Of a DNA stretch of 64,000 nt, positions 1 through 12,973 are shown one piece after another. The translations under genes were made by a program, and so were the position numbers. The DNA is from Candidatus Syntropharchaeum butanivorans. Lineage in GTDB: Archaea; Halobacteriota; Syntropharchaeia; Syntropharchaeales; Syntropharchaeaceae. The stretch's first letter is position 1. The number at the start of each line of letters is the position of its first letter. The stretch spans positions 1 to 64,000 of the forward strand of contig LYOR01000004.1 in the NCBI GenBank assembly GCA_001766825.1, in the 5' to 3' direction. A model generated the notes under the pieces. That model did no database searches. It was not told the origin of the DNA and was given only the letters and a program-made list of their open reading frames with translations.

Positions 1-713
1 AAGGATTCCTGGACGACGAAGGAAGTTCAGGAACTCATTGAAGCAGAATTTGGAGTTAGTTATTCTTCGTGGCAGGTCAAAAGAATCCTGAAATCGTTTG
101 GAATGAGGTACGCCCTGTCAGAAGGATTACAGGAAGCCGGATAATGCAGAAGACACTTTAAAAAAACTTAGATGAGGCTGGAATTAGCGATGATGTAATA
201 GGATTCGTCGATGAGATGGCAGTCGAAGCGAATGCAAACACAGCAAGATTATGGAGCTTCGATAAGCCTCTCAAGAGGGTTGCCACCTACGTTAAAGCCA
301 AAGCCACAGGGTTCTATTGTATAAATGGGGATAGCTTAATAGAATTTCCTGAGAAAAATAAAGCCGAAGACTTTACAGCGTTTCTAAGAAGGATAAGGGA
401 GGCAAATCCTGAGAAAAGAATTGTAGTCGTTCTGGATAATTTCAGAACACATCATGCCAAGAAGGTGAAGAAAGAGGCTGAGAAGCTGAACATTTCGCTG
501 GTTTATCTACCTCCTTACTCTCCTGATCTGAATCCGATTGAGAACGTCTGGAAGAGTGTTAAAAGAGCAGTTTCAGAGAGATCTCCACTGAATGTGAAAG
601 AGCTGAAGGAAGCGATTGCTGAAGCTTTCAAAAAACTTACAGAATCAATATCTTTTGCAAAAAGCTGGATTGAGAAGTTCCTGGGTGATAAGTTTATGAT
701 GTTATGCACTTAA
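1..713 (+). pseudogene. IS630-family (DDE) transposase remnant, frameshifted
   Basis: 216-713 translates to ...VVVLDNFRTHHAKKVKKEAEKLNISLVYLPPYSPDLNPIENVWKSVKR..., typical of the IS630/Tc1 DDE C-terminus. The upstream HTH part (KDSWTTKEVQELIEAEFGVSYSSWQVKRILKSFGMRYA) is in frame 1, QKDYRKPDNAEDTLKK is in frame 2, and NLDEAGISDD... is in frame 3, so at least two shifts are needed. The 5' end is cut by the window edge. Confidence 0.85.
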
Positions 714-1811
714 CTATAATCGGGGTCTGTAAAGCATCCCTGTAAATAAAAAATGAATAAAATGTTTTCTCAATGGTACTGTACGATAACGGTTTTTCTT
801 TTCCTTTACCTCCAAAATCAATAAAATCTTTGAGCTTATTATCCGGGTTATGAGTAATCCAATCTCTAATAGAGTCGAGGATATATCTTTTCATCTCTCT
901 TGATTCACCTTTGAAGTATTTTACCAGATCTACCTCTGAAAAATTATAATCGTCTTCGGATATCCCTCGCTCTTTTTTGTATCTTTCTACTCTTTCAATA
1001 TAAAGTGCACTACCGAGATGCCTTTGTACGGATTTGTCAAAAGCAACTTGTCGGAGAACGGTCCCTGCATTAGTATTTGTGGTCAAAAGTACATCTAAGT
1101 CCGGATCAACAAAAACCCTAACAGGAAGTTCTTTTATACCCAATAAAACTTGGGCTGCAGCTTTATGCTGCCCATCGAAAACTTTTATTTCAGAAGCTCC
1201 ATTTTTGTAATAATATATCCCAATGTGATATGTAGCTGTGGTCTTTTAAGGAAGAACTCCTTAATCAATTTGGTTATGTTCTTGCCTATTGAACGTGGAT
1301 TTATTCTCTCATCATGATGTAAATATTCAATGGGGAATAAACCAAAGAAGTATCTAAAACCACTCAATTCGTCTACAAAGATTGGATATTCGTTAATTGA
1401 ATTACTTCCTAACTCTGGAAATGAAAATTTAATCTTCTTTTCTTCAATTTTAAACTTAAGCTTATATCTCGATCCACCATATTCGGAAAGTATATCACTG
1501 AGATTTGGGGAGACACCTTTTTCTCTAAGTGTTTTCTCGGAGATCTTAGAAAAATTATGAAGTATTCTGGCTATCCGAAGATCAGAATCCTGTTTTGAGC
1601 GATTACAGGAGGAGTGAGTAATAGCAAAATTCGAAGGATCATCTTTACCTCCTAATTTTAATGGTACTACGTGATCTATATCTACCTGGTGGAGTGTAAG
1701 ATCGACCTTCTCTCTGCAAATAAAACACTTGTAGTTTTGAGCTTCCAATAGCTTCTTAATTAGTTCTTCCCTCTCATTTGGCTTTATTCTTGTTAAATAC
1801 AGAGATCCCAT
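694..1811 (-). pseudogene. HNH + DGQHR/ParB-like domain protein, split by a frameshift and truncated next to the IS630 remnant
   Basis: Reading through 1143-1240 on the minus strand in the downstream frame gives TTATYHIGIYYYKNGASEIKVFDGQHKAAAQVLLGIKELPVRVF..., which joins the HNH ORF with a one-base shift at an AAAA run. The reading frame ends at 694, inside the transposase 3' end. Confidence 0.6.
1185..1811 (-). CDS. HNH endonuclease domain protein (N-terminal part of a likely HNH-DGQHR fusion)
   Basis: CFICREKVDLTLHQVDIDHVVPLKLGGKDDPSNFAITHSSCNRSKQ is a clear HNH motif. Confidence 0.75.
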   Translation of the reverse strand: MGSLYLTRIKPNEREELIKKLLEAQNYKCFICREKVDLTLHQVDIDHVVPLKLGGKDDPSNFAITHSSCNRSKQDSDLRIARILHNFSKISEKTLREKGVSPNLSDILSEYGGSRYKLKFKIEEKKIKFSFPELGSNSINEYPIFVDELSGFRYFFGLFPIEYLHHDERINPRSIGKNITKLIKEFFLKRPQLHITLGYIITKMELLK

Positions 1812-2087
1812 ATTATTACCTCCATTATTTTACCCCCTCGTGTATATTAAAGTATGTCGCCTAATATGGGCGATAGGGTTGCAATCACCTTTACTGAAGT
1901 TAACACCCCCATAACCCAACTTACAGTCACAAACCTGAACGGGTATTTTGCGTATTTACACCCATTCTTTTCCCGGATAATGAATTTTCATCACTACACT
2001 AATCGTTCATTCAAAAAATTCGTCTATTTACATGTCCTTCTGGCAGGGATGCTGATTTCGCCTGGCTTTAACTCAAAGGAGGAATTT

Positions 2088-3095
2088 TCAAATCTGCCTG
2101 TCCACCTCAATACGTCCATTTTGTGGATGGAGGATACCTTTCTCTGTGATTATTGCATCAACAAGCTCGAGTGGTGTTGCATCAAATGCAAAGTTCAAAA
2201 CATCAACTCCATCAGGTGCGTTCTTGATTCCCTTGAAGTATCGAAGCTCATCCCCATCTCGCTCTTCAACCTTTATATCTGCTTCTGTGTGATCAAGATC
2301 GAATGTGGACATTGGTGCTGCAACATAAAAAGGTATTCCGTGTCGCTTTGCGCTGATAGCATGTGAGTATGTCCCGATCTTGTTAAATACCGCATCACGT
2401 ACGATCCTGTCAGCACCAACGATCACCTTATCGATCATCCCCTTCCGCATGAGATACGCCGCGGATGAGTCTGTGATGAGTGTAACCGGTATACCATCCC
2501 TCATAAGCTCCCACGCTGTGATTCTGCTCCCCTGATTTAGAGGTCTCGTTTCTGTCGCAATCACAAATACGCGCTTACCCTCCTCGTGACATGACCTTAT
2601 AACGCCAAGTGCCGTACCCCAGTCAACACAGGCAAGCCGCCCTGCGTTACAGTGTGTTAGAACCCTGTCCCCATCCTCAAAGAGCTTTGCACCCATTTTT
2701 CCAATCGCTCGATTGATCTCTACATCCTCCTCTGCCATTCTTTTTGCAAGATCGAGTGATTTCTCCATTGCGTTATCAACTGACTCACAATCTTCAACCG
2801 CTGCAAGCACACGCTCAATCGCCCATGAGAGGTTTACAGCGGTGGGTCTTGCTCGCTTGAGCTCATCACACTTCCTTCGAGCTTCTTCAATCGTTGACGA
2901 CTCTTTGAAGCTCAAAACAACACCAAAAGCCCCAGCAACACCTATTGCAGGTGCACCTCGAACAGCAAGTGTTTGTATCGCATCGATAAGCTCAGAAACA
3001 GTTCTACATTCAAGAATGGGTGGATCACTGGGGAGAACACGCTGATCAATAAGCTTAACAACCTTCTTCTCATCATCCCACTCAACAGTCCTCAT
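2088..3095 (-). CDS. mtnA: S-methyl-5-thioribose-1-phosphate isomerase (aIF2B-like)
   Basis: [26 protein letters not shown]...AVRGAPAIGVAGAFGV... GADRIVRDAVFNKIGTYSHAISAKRHGIPFYVAAPMSTFD. Confidence 0.9.
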   Translation of the reverse strand: MRTVEWDDEKKVVKLIDQRVLPSDPPILECRTVSELIDAIQTLAVRGAPAIGVAGAFGVVLSFKESSTIEEARRKCDELKRARPTAVNLSWAIERVLAAVEDCESVDNAMEKSLDLAKRMAEEDVEINRAIGKMGAKLFEDGDRVLTHCNAGRLACVDWGTALGVIRSCHEEGKRVFVIATETRPLNQGSRITAWELMRDGIPVTLITDSSAAYLMRKGMIDKVIVGADRIVRDAVFNKIGTYSHAISAKRHGIPFYVAAPMSTFDLDHTEADIKVEERDGDELRYFKGIKNAPDGVDVLNFAFDATPLELVDAIITEKGILHPQNGRIEVDRQI

Positions 3096-3992
3096 GATAC
3101 CCCACCCCATGCTGCTTTGAGCTCCTCCCCAATTGCACCTGCCTCAGAGATCGCATCTCTCTCTGGGACCGATCGCCTGATCCTGGAGATCACCCCCCCA
3201 TCTTCTGAGAGGATCTCAGAGATGATCTCAACTCCTGAATCCACCATACGGGCAAAAACACCAACCGGCACCCTGCACCCTGCACCAAGTATCTCGATTA
3301 TCCTCCGCTCAACCATCGCCACAAGCCTTGTTGGAGGATCATCTATCCTGGATGCAAGCTCAAATGCATCTGTTCTCTCCCGTGCAACCACAGCGATTAT
3401 CCCCTGGTTTGCAGAGGGGACAAACCTATCCGGGTCAAGCCGCTCAAACCCTATCTCAAACCTCCCATCAAACCACCCCATCCGCTGAAGACCTGCCTCT
3501 GCAAGAAGTATCCCGTCATAGTCCCCCCTTAAAAGCTTTTTAAGCCGTGTATCGATATTTCCCCTTATGTCCTCGATCACAAGATCGTTTCGCTCCCGTA
3601 ATACTTGCGAACGTCTTCTCATGCTCGATGTGCCGATAACAGATCCTTCCGGAAGCTCAGATAGCCTTGAGCCATCCCTTGTTATGAGAAGATCACATGG
3701 AGAGTCACGGGGTAGGATTGCCACTATCCCAAGCCCACGTGGGCGCTCTGTCGGTATGTCTTTCATCGAATGAACAGCAAGATCGATCTCTCCCCTCAAC
3801 ATCACTTCATCAAGCTCCCTGACAAATGCACCAAACCCTTTGAGCTCAAAGAGAGGTTTATCCTGTATTTTATCACCGGAAGTCCTCACAATTTTTCTCG
3901 AAAAAGCAACCCCCATCTTTGATAAGAGGCTCTCAACAACCTCGGTCTGTGCAAGCGCAAGCGCACTCCCCCTTGTCCCGATTACGACGGTC

Positions 3993-4015
<23 letters not shown>
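3092..4015 (-). CDS. hemC: Hydroxymethylbilane synthase (porphobilinogen deaminase)
   Basis: [21 protein letters not shown]... [28 protein letters not shown]... [12 protein letters not shown]. Confidence 0.93.
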
Positions 4016-6334
<2,319 letters not shown>

Positions 6335-7588
6335 CTAAAGATGCCCGATCCTTCTTATAATTTCCCTCCCAAACTCGCTCGTCTTAAGAAGTGTCGCTCC
6401 TTTCATCTGCCGCTCAAGATCATATGTGACTTTTTTTGCGAGTATTGTATCCTCAAGTGCCTTCCGGATCATATCAGCCGCCTCTCCCCACCCGATGTAA
6501 TCAAGCAACATGCACCCTGAGAGGATCAGTGATGAGGGGTTCACCTTATCAAGACCTGCATACTTCGGTGCCGTCCCATGTGTTGCCTCAAAGACCGCGA
6601 GAAAGTCTCCGATGTTGGCCCCTGGAGCCATTCCCAGGCCCCCAACCTGTGCAGCCAAGGCATCTGAGAGGTAGTCACCGTTGAGATTTGGTGTTGCAAT
6701 GATATCGTACTCATCAGGCCTTAAAAGCACCTGCTGGAACATCTGATCTGCAATCCTATCCTTCATCAAGATCTTTCCCTCCGGGAGGTTACCGTTGTAC
6801 TTCTCATAAAGCTCATCCTCTGTTATCACAGTATCCGGGAACTCCTCTCTCGCAAGCTCATACCCCCACTCTCTGAACGCACCCTCTGTGTACTTCATTA
6901 TGTTGCCCTTGTGCATGAGTGTGACACTCTTTCTTCCGTTCTCAATTGCGTACTCGATCGCGGCTCTAACAAGCTGCTGAGTGCATTTTTTACTGATCGG
7001 CTTCAGACCGATGCCGGCACCTTCGTCCACTTCAATACCAAACTCAGACCTGAGAAACTCTCTGACCCTCTCAGCCTCAGGGCTTTCTGCTCTCCATTCA
7101 ATACCTGCATAGACGTCCTCCATATTCTCTCTGAATATGACCATATCGATCTTTTCAGGGTCTTTGACCGGTGCCGGAACACCTCTTATGTACTTAACCG
7201 GTCTGATACAGGCATAGAGGTTGAGTTCCTGTCGAAGGGTGACATTGAGGCTCCTGAACCCCTCCCCCACCGGGGTTGTAAGTGGGCCTTTGAGCGCAAC
7301 AATAAACTCCTTTATCGCATTGAGTGTATCAGCAGGGAGATTTTCACCATAAACACCTTCAGCTTTCTCACCTGCAAATATCTCAACCCACACAATCCTC
7401 CGCTTACCCCTGTAAGCCCTCTTAACCGCTGCATCGATCACAGGCCTTGCCACGTTCATCACATCAGGGCCTATCCCATCCCCCTCAATAAACGGTATGA
7501 TCACATCATCAGGCACTACGAGTTTGCCATCCTCGATACGGATCTTGTCCCCCTTGGAGGGGATCTCTATCGCTTCAAACTTTACCAT
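6335..7588 (-). CDS. icd: Isocitrate dehydrogenase (NADP-type)
   Basis: [27 protein letters not shown]..., [37 protein letters not shown]. Confidence 0.93.
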   Translation of the reverse strand: MVKFEAIEIPSKGDKIRIEDGKLVVPDDVIIPFIEGDGIGPDVMNVARPVIDAAVKRAYRGKRRIVWVEIFAGEKAEGVYGENLPADTLNAIKEFIVALKGPLTTPVGEGFRSLNVTLRQELNLYACIRPVKYIRGVPAPVKDPEKIDMVIFRENMEDVYAGIEWRAESPEAERVREFLRSEFGIEVDEGAGIGLKPISKKCTQQLVRAAIEYAIENGRKSVTLMHKGNIMKYTEGAFREWGYELAREEFPDTVITEDELYEKYNGNLPEGKILMKDRIADQMFQQVLLRPDEYDIIATPNLNGDYLSDALAAQVGGLGMAPGANIGDFLAVFEATHGTAPKYAGLDKVNPSSLILSGCMLLDYIGWGEAADMIRKALEDTILAKKVTYDLERQMKGATLLKTSEFGREIIRRIGHL

Positions 7589-7610
7589 ACCAGTCCCTCG
7601 CTGATGCTTT

Positions 7611-8849
7611 TCATGGCTGGACCGACATGATCTTCCTTGCCTGCTCAGGGTATCTTGCAATGAACCTCATCTCATCCTCGGTCACCGGCTTCTGTGTGTG
7701 GACGTTTGCATACCTCACAAGCTCCAGTATCTCCCTGGCCTCCCTGTCATCCTGGAACTCAAGCTCATACTTCCCTGCCACATTCTTGAACCCCTTTATC
7801 CCTGAATACTCCCCGGTTGTGATCAGTCTCCCGGTCTCTATCTGTTCGATGTGCCCCCTTCCAACCTCTGTGTAGTGATAAAGCTCATAGTTATTGCTAT
7901 CCTTAAGCGCGCCATCTGCGTGTATTCCGGACTCGTGTGCAAAGGCATTATCGCCCACGGCTGGCTGGTTGACAGGTATCGGCACCCTGAACGAGAGTGA
8001 GGCGTACTTGCATATCTTCCATGCATATCTCAGGTCGATGTGTTCATCGAGATGATACTTATCCTTGAAACCACTCGATTTTCTTATCGCAAGGATCGTT
8101 GAGACAAGATCTGCGTTACCAGCCCGTTCTCCCATTCCGTTCACAGTTGTCGTTATGTATGCATCAACGCCCCCATCTATCGCTCCTTTAGCCCCTGCAA
8201 CAGAGCAGGCAACAGCCATTCCCAGATCATTATGACAATGGAGCTCGATTGGGATCCTCACCTCTTCCGCAAGCCTTTTCACCCTCTCATAGATCGTGAA
8301 GGGATCATCGTACCCGAGGGTGTCACAGTATCGTATCCTATCAGCACCTGCCTCTTTTGCAGCCTCTGAGAACTCGATCAATCTTTCAAGCTCCGTCCTT
8401 GATGAGTCCTCTGCATTAACCCCGATACTTTCTGCCCCGTACTCTCTTGCAGCTTCAACCGCCTCACACATCATTGTGATGATATCCTCCCAGGTGTACT
8501 TCCCTCTGAACTTCCCCTTTATCATCTGATCTGAGGTTGAGATGCTGAGATTAACATGCTTTAACTTTGGTACCAGGCGAAAACCCTCCTCTACATCGGC
8601 TTTTATCGCCCTCATCCACCCTCCGAGGCGTATACGTTTCAGTGCTCCAATCTCCACGAGCTCCAGGTTGGCATTTAGGTAGTTTGTCTCATGTTTAGTG
8701 GTGGGGAAGCCGAACTCACTCTGAAATATCCCCATTTCATCCAGGTAAAGGTTTATTATCGTCTTCTCAAGCTTAGCCAGCCCTAACCTTGAGGTCTGAA
8801 CACCATCCCTGTTAGTTACGTCAATTATGTATATTGTCCTCCTTGTCAT
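7611..8849 (-). CDS. Homocitrate synthase-family enzyme, candidate Re-citrate synthase
   Basis: HMGL-like/LeuA-family TIM barrel: [79 protein letters not shown]. Directly upstream of icd on the same strand. Confidence 0.8.
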   Translation of the reverse strand: MTRRTIYIIDVTNRDGVQTSRLGLAKLEKTIINLYLDEMGIFQSEFGFPTTKHETNYLNANLELVEIGALKRIRLGGWMRAIKADVEEGFRLVPKLKHVNLSISTSDQMIKGKFRGKYTWEDIITMMCEAVEAAREYGAESIGVNAEDSSRTELERLIEFSEAAKEAGADRIRYCDTLGYDDPFTIYERVKRLAEEVRIPIELHCHNDLGMAVACSVAGAKGAIDGGVDAYITTTVNGMGERAGNADLVSTILAIRKSSGFKDKYHLDEHIDLRYAWKICKYASLSFRVPIPVNQPAVGDNAFAHESGIHADGALKDSNNYELYHYTEVGRGHIEQIETGRLITTGEYSGIKGFKNVAGKYELEFQDDREAREILELVRYANVHTQKPVTEDEMRFIARYPEQARKIMSVQP

Positions 8850-8997
8850 CTTTGATCCACCTCATCTTTCCATTATCATACCATGGATTTCCGTGATAGA
8901 ATCACGCGGCCTGTAAAATGGTCATCTCATCTACTCAACTAATGATAACCCCCTTCATAAACCTACCCATTTATCAAAAAGCAGGGATTACGCAATC

Positions 8998-9657
8998 CTA
9001 AATGAACCTGAAGTAGAAGTCTCTCACAAACTCAAAGTTTTTCCTGACCGCCTCCCTCCCCCTCACTATCCCCATGTGTCCCGGGAGGAGATACTCGATA
9101 TCAAGGGTTGAGAGGTTGATTATCGATTTTTTAAGCTCCATTCCATTCCCATGTGGTAGGTCGGTTCTCCCAACACTTCTATCAAAGATCACATCACCTG
9201 AGATGAGTACCTTATCAACAGGGTCGTAGAAGCAGACGCTCTCCGGTGAATGGCCGGGTGTGGGTATCATTTTAATCTCTTTCGAGCCTGTATACAATGT
9301 ATCCCTCAGCAGGAGATCCTCTGTAAAATCAGGTGAGTTTAAACCAAAGAATCTCGATACCTCATCGAAAATATTGCGATTTTTCGCCTGAACTTCGTGA
9401 ATTGCAATTTTTGCACCGCTCACATCTCTTAAGTTCTGGTTTGCACCACAATGATCGATGTGAAGGTGTGTGATCGTGATGAGATCGATGTCCTTCGGCT
9501 CAAAACCGTCCCTTCTAAGCTCCTTCAAGAGCCTGCCCATATAAACGCTGTTCCCCGGGTCAACCAGTAGCGTGATCTCATCATCAACAACAAGATATGT
9601 ATTACAGTCAAGCATCCCCTGCTCCGGGTACCAGTATATTCTATCAGTAATCCTCAT
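8998..9657 (-). CDS. MBL-fold metallohydrolase (glyoxalase II-like)
   Basis: ITHLHIDHCGANQNL, TPGHSPESVCFYDPVDKVLISGDVIF. Confidence 0.85.
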   Translation of the reverse strand: MRITDRIYWYPEQGMLDCNTYLVVDDEITLLVDPGNSVYMGRLLKELRRDGFEPKDIDLITITHLHIDHCGANQNLRDVSGAKIAIHEVQAKNRNIFDEVSRFFGLNSPDFTEDLLLRDTLYTGSKEIKMIPTPGHSPESVCFYDPVDKVLISGDVIFDRSVGRTDLPHGNGMELKKSIINLSTLDIEYLLPGHMGIVRGREAVRKNFEFVRDFYFRFI

Positions 9658-9698
9658 CCTCCTATCTTAAGTATCTCCGGAATAAAAAGATATCGAGG

Positions 9699-10511
9699 GT
9701 GAGAGAGGTGAATAAACTCACGATTATGCTCCCGTCCTCTCTAACGGTTGAGAGCAGTGACCCAAGGATAAAGACGTATAAAGTCGGGCAGATAGCACGA
9801 GCCGCATCGATATTCCGTGTAAATGAGATCATAATATACCGTGACCACGTGTATGATGATGCAGGGTTTATACGAGATATTCTCGAGTATGCAAACTGCC
9901 CACCCCACCTCAAACGGCATCTTTTTCCGATTTCAGAGAACCTTAGATTTGCAGGTGTAATTCCACCGCTCCAAACTCCCTCCCACCCCCAGAGCAAGGT
10001 TGTTAAGGTTGGAGAATACAGGATGGGATTTGCAAAAGGGGAAAAGGTTGACATCGGTATCGATAAACCAGCTCGTATCAGCAGAGACTCCAGGGTCGAG
10101 AAAGGTTTCGTTACGGTCAGGGTTACATCCTGTAAACCGCCTGAGGTTGAGATCATCGACCCACAGGATGTCCCCTTCTTCTGGGGGTATCAGGTGAAAT
10201 CCAGAAAGAGCCTGTTTAAGGCGCTTCGGGATAAGAGGATTGAGAAGGTCATATTCACATCAAGAAAGGGAAAGGTTGTTGATGTACCCCTTCTCAATGA
10301 GCTTAAATCGTATATACATGGACAGGGGGTTGCGTTTGTCTTCGGGTCGCCGAAGAAGGGTGTGGATGAGATATTGAAGGATGAAGGACACTCGATTGAG
10401 GAGTTTGACCACCCTGTGATAAATGTCATTAAAGACCAGGGGACAGCCACGGTCAGGGTAGAGGAGGCACTTATCGCGACACTCACGATCTACAATAACT
10501 TTTTGAGATGA
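9699..10511 (+). CDS. Putative SPOUT-family RNA methyltransferase
   Basis: IMLPSSLTVESSDPRIKTYKVGQIARAASIFRVNEIIIYRDH... and FVFGSPKKGVDEIL, a knot-like C-terminal segment. Confidence 0.7.
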   Translation: MREVNKLTIMLPSSLTVESSDPRIKTYKVGQIARAASIFRVNEIIIYRDHVYDDAGFIRDILEYANCPPHLKRHLFPISENLRFAGVIPPLQTPSHPQSKVVKVGEYRMGFAKGEKVDIGIDKPARISRDSRVEKGFVTVRVTSCKPPEVEIIDPQDVPFFWGYQVKSRKSLFKALRDKRIEKVIFTSRKGKVVDVPLLNELKSYIHGQGVAFVFGSPKKGVDEILKDEGHSIEEFDHPVINVIKDQGTATVRVEEALIATLTIYNNFLR

Positions 10512-10514
10512 GGA

Positions 10515-10892
10515 TCACTCAATCTGAGAGGCTGCAGCCTTCGCGCGATCGAGGAGTATATCAACGATTCTCGGATCTGCGCCGAGTGGATCGGCATATC
10601 CAATCTTCATACCGGTCCTGTTTCGCACTCTATCTATCACCTCTGTGATATCAGAGTTGGTGTGTACCCCCCTTGCAATAAATACCGGGGAGACGATCAC
10701 TTTCTCGACACCCTCCTCTGCCAACCTCATCAGGACATCCTCCAGAAGTGGCTCGTTTATCTGGAGGAAAGAGTGTTCAACGATCTCATACTCACCTCGC
10801 TCTCTCACCATTCTGCAGAACGTCTCGATTATCTCCCTGTTGTATGAGAGCACACTCCCATGGCCCACAAGGACAAGCGCAACCTTATTCAT
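10515..10892 (-). CDS. cfbA: Small CbiX-type sirohydrochlorin chelatase (CfbA-like)
   Basis: ALVLVGHGSVLSYNREIIETFC... VIVSPVFIARGVHTNSDI; about 125 aa single-domain chelatase. Confidence 0.85.
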   Translation of the reverse strand: MNKVALVLVGHGSVLSYNREIIETFCRMVRERGEYEIVEHSFLQINEPLLEDVLMRLAEEGVEKVIVSPVFIARGVHTNSDITEVIDRVRNRTGMKIGYADPLGADPRIVDILLDRAKAAASQIE

Positions 10893-10910
10893 AGATCCAC
10901 ACTCCAGAAA

Positions 10911-12587
10911 CTACAAATTAACAAGTTCTTCAGGTGAAAACTCTCGCTTAATAACTCCATCTTTTATTAGAATGATTCTATGAGTTGTATCTGCCAGAAG
11001 CTCCCTGTCATGGCTTACAACACACAGTGACGTCCCGAGCTTTGCGTTAATCTCCTTCAGGAGGTTGGAGACCTTCCTTGATGTAAGCGGGTCGAGATCA
11101 CCGAATGGTTCATCGAGTATGAGGAGCTCTGGTTTGGATGCAAGCTCAACGGCCAGTGCAACCCGAATCTTCTCACCCCCGGATAGCTCATAGGACCGTC
11201 TCTTCAGTATATCCTTCGGTAGCCCAAGCAACCTGAATGTCTCCATCACCTCCTTCTTATCGAGCTGGACCTGGGGGATCTCTGCATAAATATCAAGCAA
11301 CTCCTCCTCATCGATCTCAAGCTCATCGAGCATACCCTTACGGGATGCTGCGGGCATATCAGCAAGGCGCAATACGAAATCAAGGAGACTCTCCCTTATG
11401 TCAAGTTTCTCTGCAATCCTCCTCATCTCCTCCTCGGTCATCTCCTTGAACTTTCTCCTCCCCTTTATGATCTCTTCGACCGTTGCATGGTGGGTGAGAC
11501 CAAACTCCTGATGGAGGATCCCGATCTTCTGGCGTATCATCGCGCTTGCAAAGCCGAGTTTGGTCAGGTCTGCAACTCCCCCATCTTTCGTGTAGAATAG
11601 GACACTCCCCTCATTTGGGAGTTCTATGCCTGCAAGAACCCGCATGAGAACGGTCTTTCCAACACCCGAGGGCCCTATTATCCCGAGTATCTCACCCTTG
11701 TATATCGTTAAATCGATATTGGAGATCTCAAATATCTTCGAGAGTGTATAATGGTAGTATCGCTTTGTGACATTATTCAGCTTGAAGATAGGTTTTCGCT
11801 CCTTGAGTGGGGGCAATGGGGCTACAGGTTCAAGGCCACTCATGAATTCGGATGTGATCTCTTTAACATCCCCTTCCTTGATGATTCTTCCGCTATCGAT
11901 CCATAGCAGCCTGTCAGCTAAGCTCTCGTGGAGCTTCGGCATATGCGATACGAGAAGGATTGAGATGCCATACTTCTCACGCAGCCTCTTGATTGTCTCG
12001 ATTGCCTCTCGCTTCTTCTCAGGTGAGGCCATCGTCAACGGCTCATCGAGCAGGAGAATCTTCGGCTCTATGGCGAGCTGCCTTGCCAGCAATAACCTCT
12101 GTTTCTCTCCTCCTGAGAGGGTATGAGCAGCCTGTTCAGCTTTGTGGGTCAGACCGACCATCTCGAGATACTTCATTGCCTTCTCACGTAGCTCTTCGTA
12201 CTCCATTGTGTCTTCCGGTGGAAGTATCGTCTCATCGTGGGTCTTGAGAGCATAAACCCTGCGCATCACGTTCTCAATGGTTGTATCAGACCAGAACGCA
12301 AACGAGCGCTGGAGATGGATCGCTGTCATATCTTTGACGGCTCTTATCGTCTCCATATCTGCATCTGGTGTATACTCAACCCCCCCAATGACAATCCTCC
12401 CCTCATCAAATGGCAAGACCCCGCGCAGGATCATCATCAATGTCGTCTTCCCGCTTCCGCTCTTGCCTATTATCCCGAGAATCTCCTTTTCCTCAAGTTC
12501 AAAGCTCACACCATCGAGGGCGAGAGTCATGCCGCCATCTGCGAGGTGATAGATCTTCTTCAGGTTATGAACTTCCAGAATGCTCAT
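10911..12587 (-). CDS. atwA: Methyl-coenzyme M reductase activation component A2 (tandem ABC ATPase)
   Basis: Two ABC ATPase domains (GKSGSGKTTLM...LSGGEKQRLLLARQLA; GPSGVGKTVLM...LSGGEKIRVALAVELASKPELLILDEPFGDLDPLT) with AtwA-like spacing and an inserted helical region. Confidence 0.88.
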   Translation of the reverse strand: MSILEVHNLKKIYHLADGGMTLALDGVSFELEEKEILGIIGKSGSGKTTLMMILRGVLPFDEGRIVIGGVEYTPDADMETIRAVKDMTAIHLQRSFAFWSDTTIENVMRRVYALKTHDETILPPEDTMEYEELREKAMKYLEMVGLTHKAEQAAHTLSGGEKQRLLLARQLAIEPKILLLDEPLTMASPEKKREAIETIKRLREKYGISILLVSHMPKLHESLADRLLWIDSGRIIKEGDVKEITSEFMSGLEPVAPLPPLKERKPIFKLNNVTKRYYHYTLSKIFEISNIDLTIYKGEILGIIGPSGVGKTVLMRVLAGIELPNEGSVLFYTKDGGVADLTKLGFASAMIRQKIGILHQEFGLTHHATVEEIIKGRRKFKEMTEEEMRRIAEKLDIRESLLDFVLRLADMPAASRKGMLDELEIDEEELLDIYAEIPQVQLDKKEVMETFRLLGLPKDILKRRSYELSGGEKIRVALAVELASKPELLILDEPFGDLDPLTSRKVSNLLKEINAKLGTSLCVVSHDRELLADTTHRIILIKDGVIKREFSPEELVNL

Positions 12588-12609
12588 ACAACTTCTCCCT
12601 TTATATCCA

Positions 12610-12684
12610 CCTTCTCATACGCAAGGATGTAGATGTGATGAAGGGATAAATACCTTTTGGGTTCTCTTCCCGGATGGGAAGAGA
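12610..12684 (-). promoter_or_regulatory. atwA promoter region with an upstream palindrome
   Basis: Minus strand: TCTCTTCCC-ATCC-GGGAAGAGA (perfect 9-bp inverted repeat, 12663-12684) followed by AACCCAAAAGGTATTTATCCC (BRE/TATA-like). Confidence 0.45.
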
Positions 12685-12973
12685 GACAGAGATAGGAGCA
12701 GAAAATAACCCGGTGAGTATTTTTCAATCCCGATCCATCACCATGTTTTTCGCTTCTGTGCAATGAATCTATCTCTGCAGACCTCTTACCAGATTTTTCG
12801 TCTTTTCGTATCTTTTGGTCAGAAAGATCTTGATCCCTTTGTTAATTTAATGGAGGTCTGGAGGTGTTTTTAGTTCTCTTTATATTTCACCCACCATGCT
12901 GTTAATCTGTTAATTTCGAGGAAAACAAAAAAGTTTATATCTTTATCCGAGAAGTGGTTATGGGTGGGATGAT

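Noticed and set aside
1854-2366. Plus-strand 170-aa ORF
   Set aside because: Its 3' half is antisense to mtnA and the composition is not protein-like; the 1812-2087 spacer remains unexplained but gives no supportable feature.
6911-7630. Plus-strand 239-aa ORF
   Set aside because: Antisense to icd, which is unambiguous; low-complexity shadow translation.
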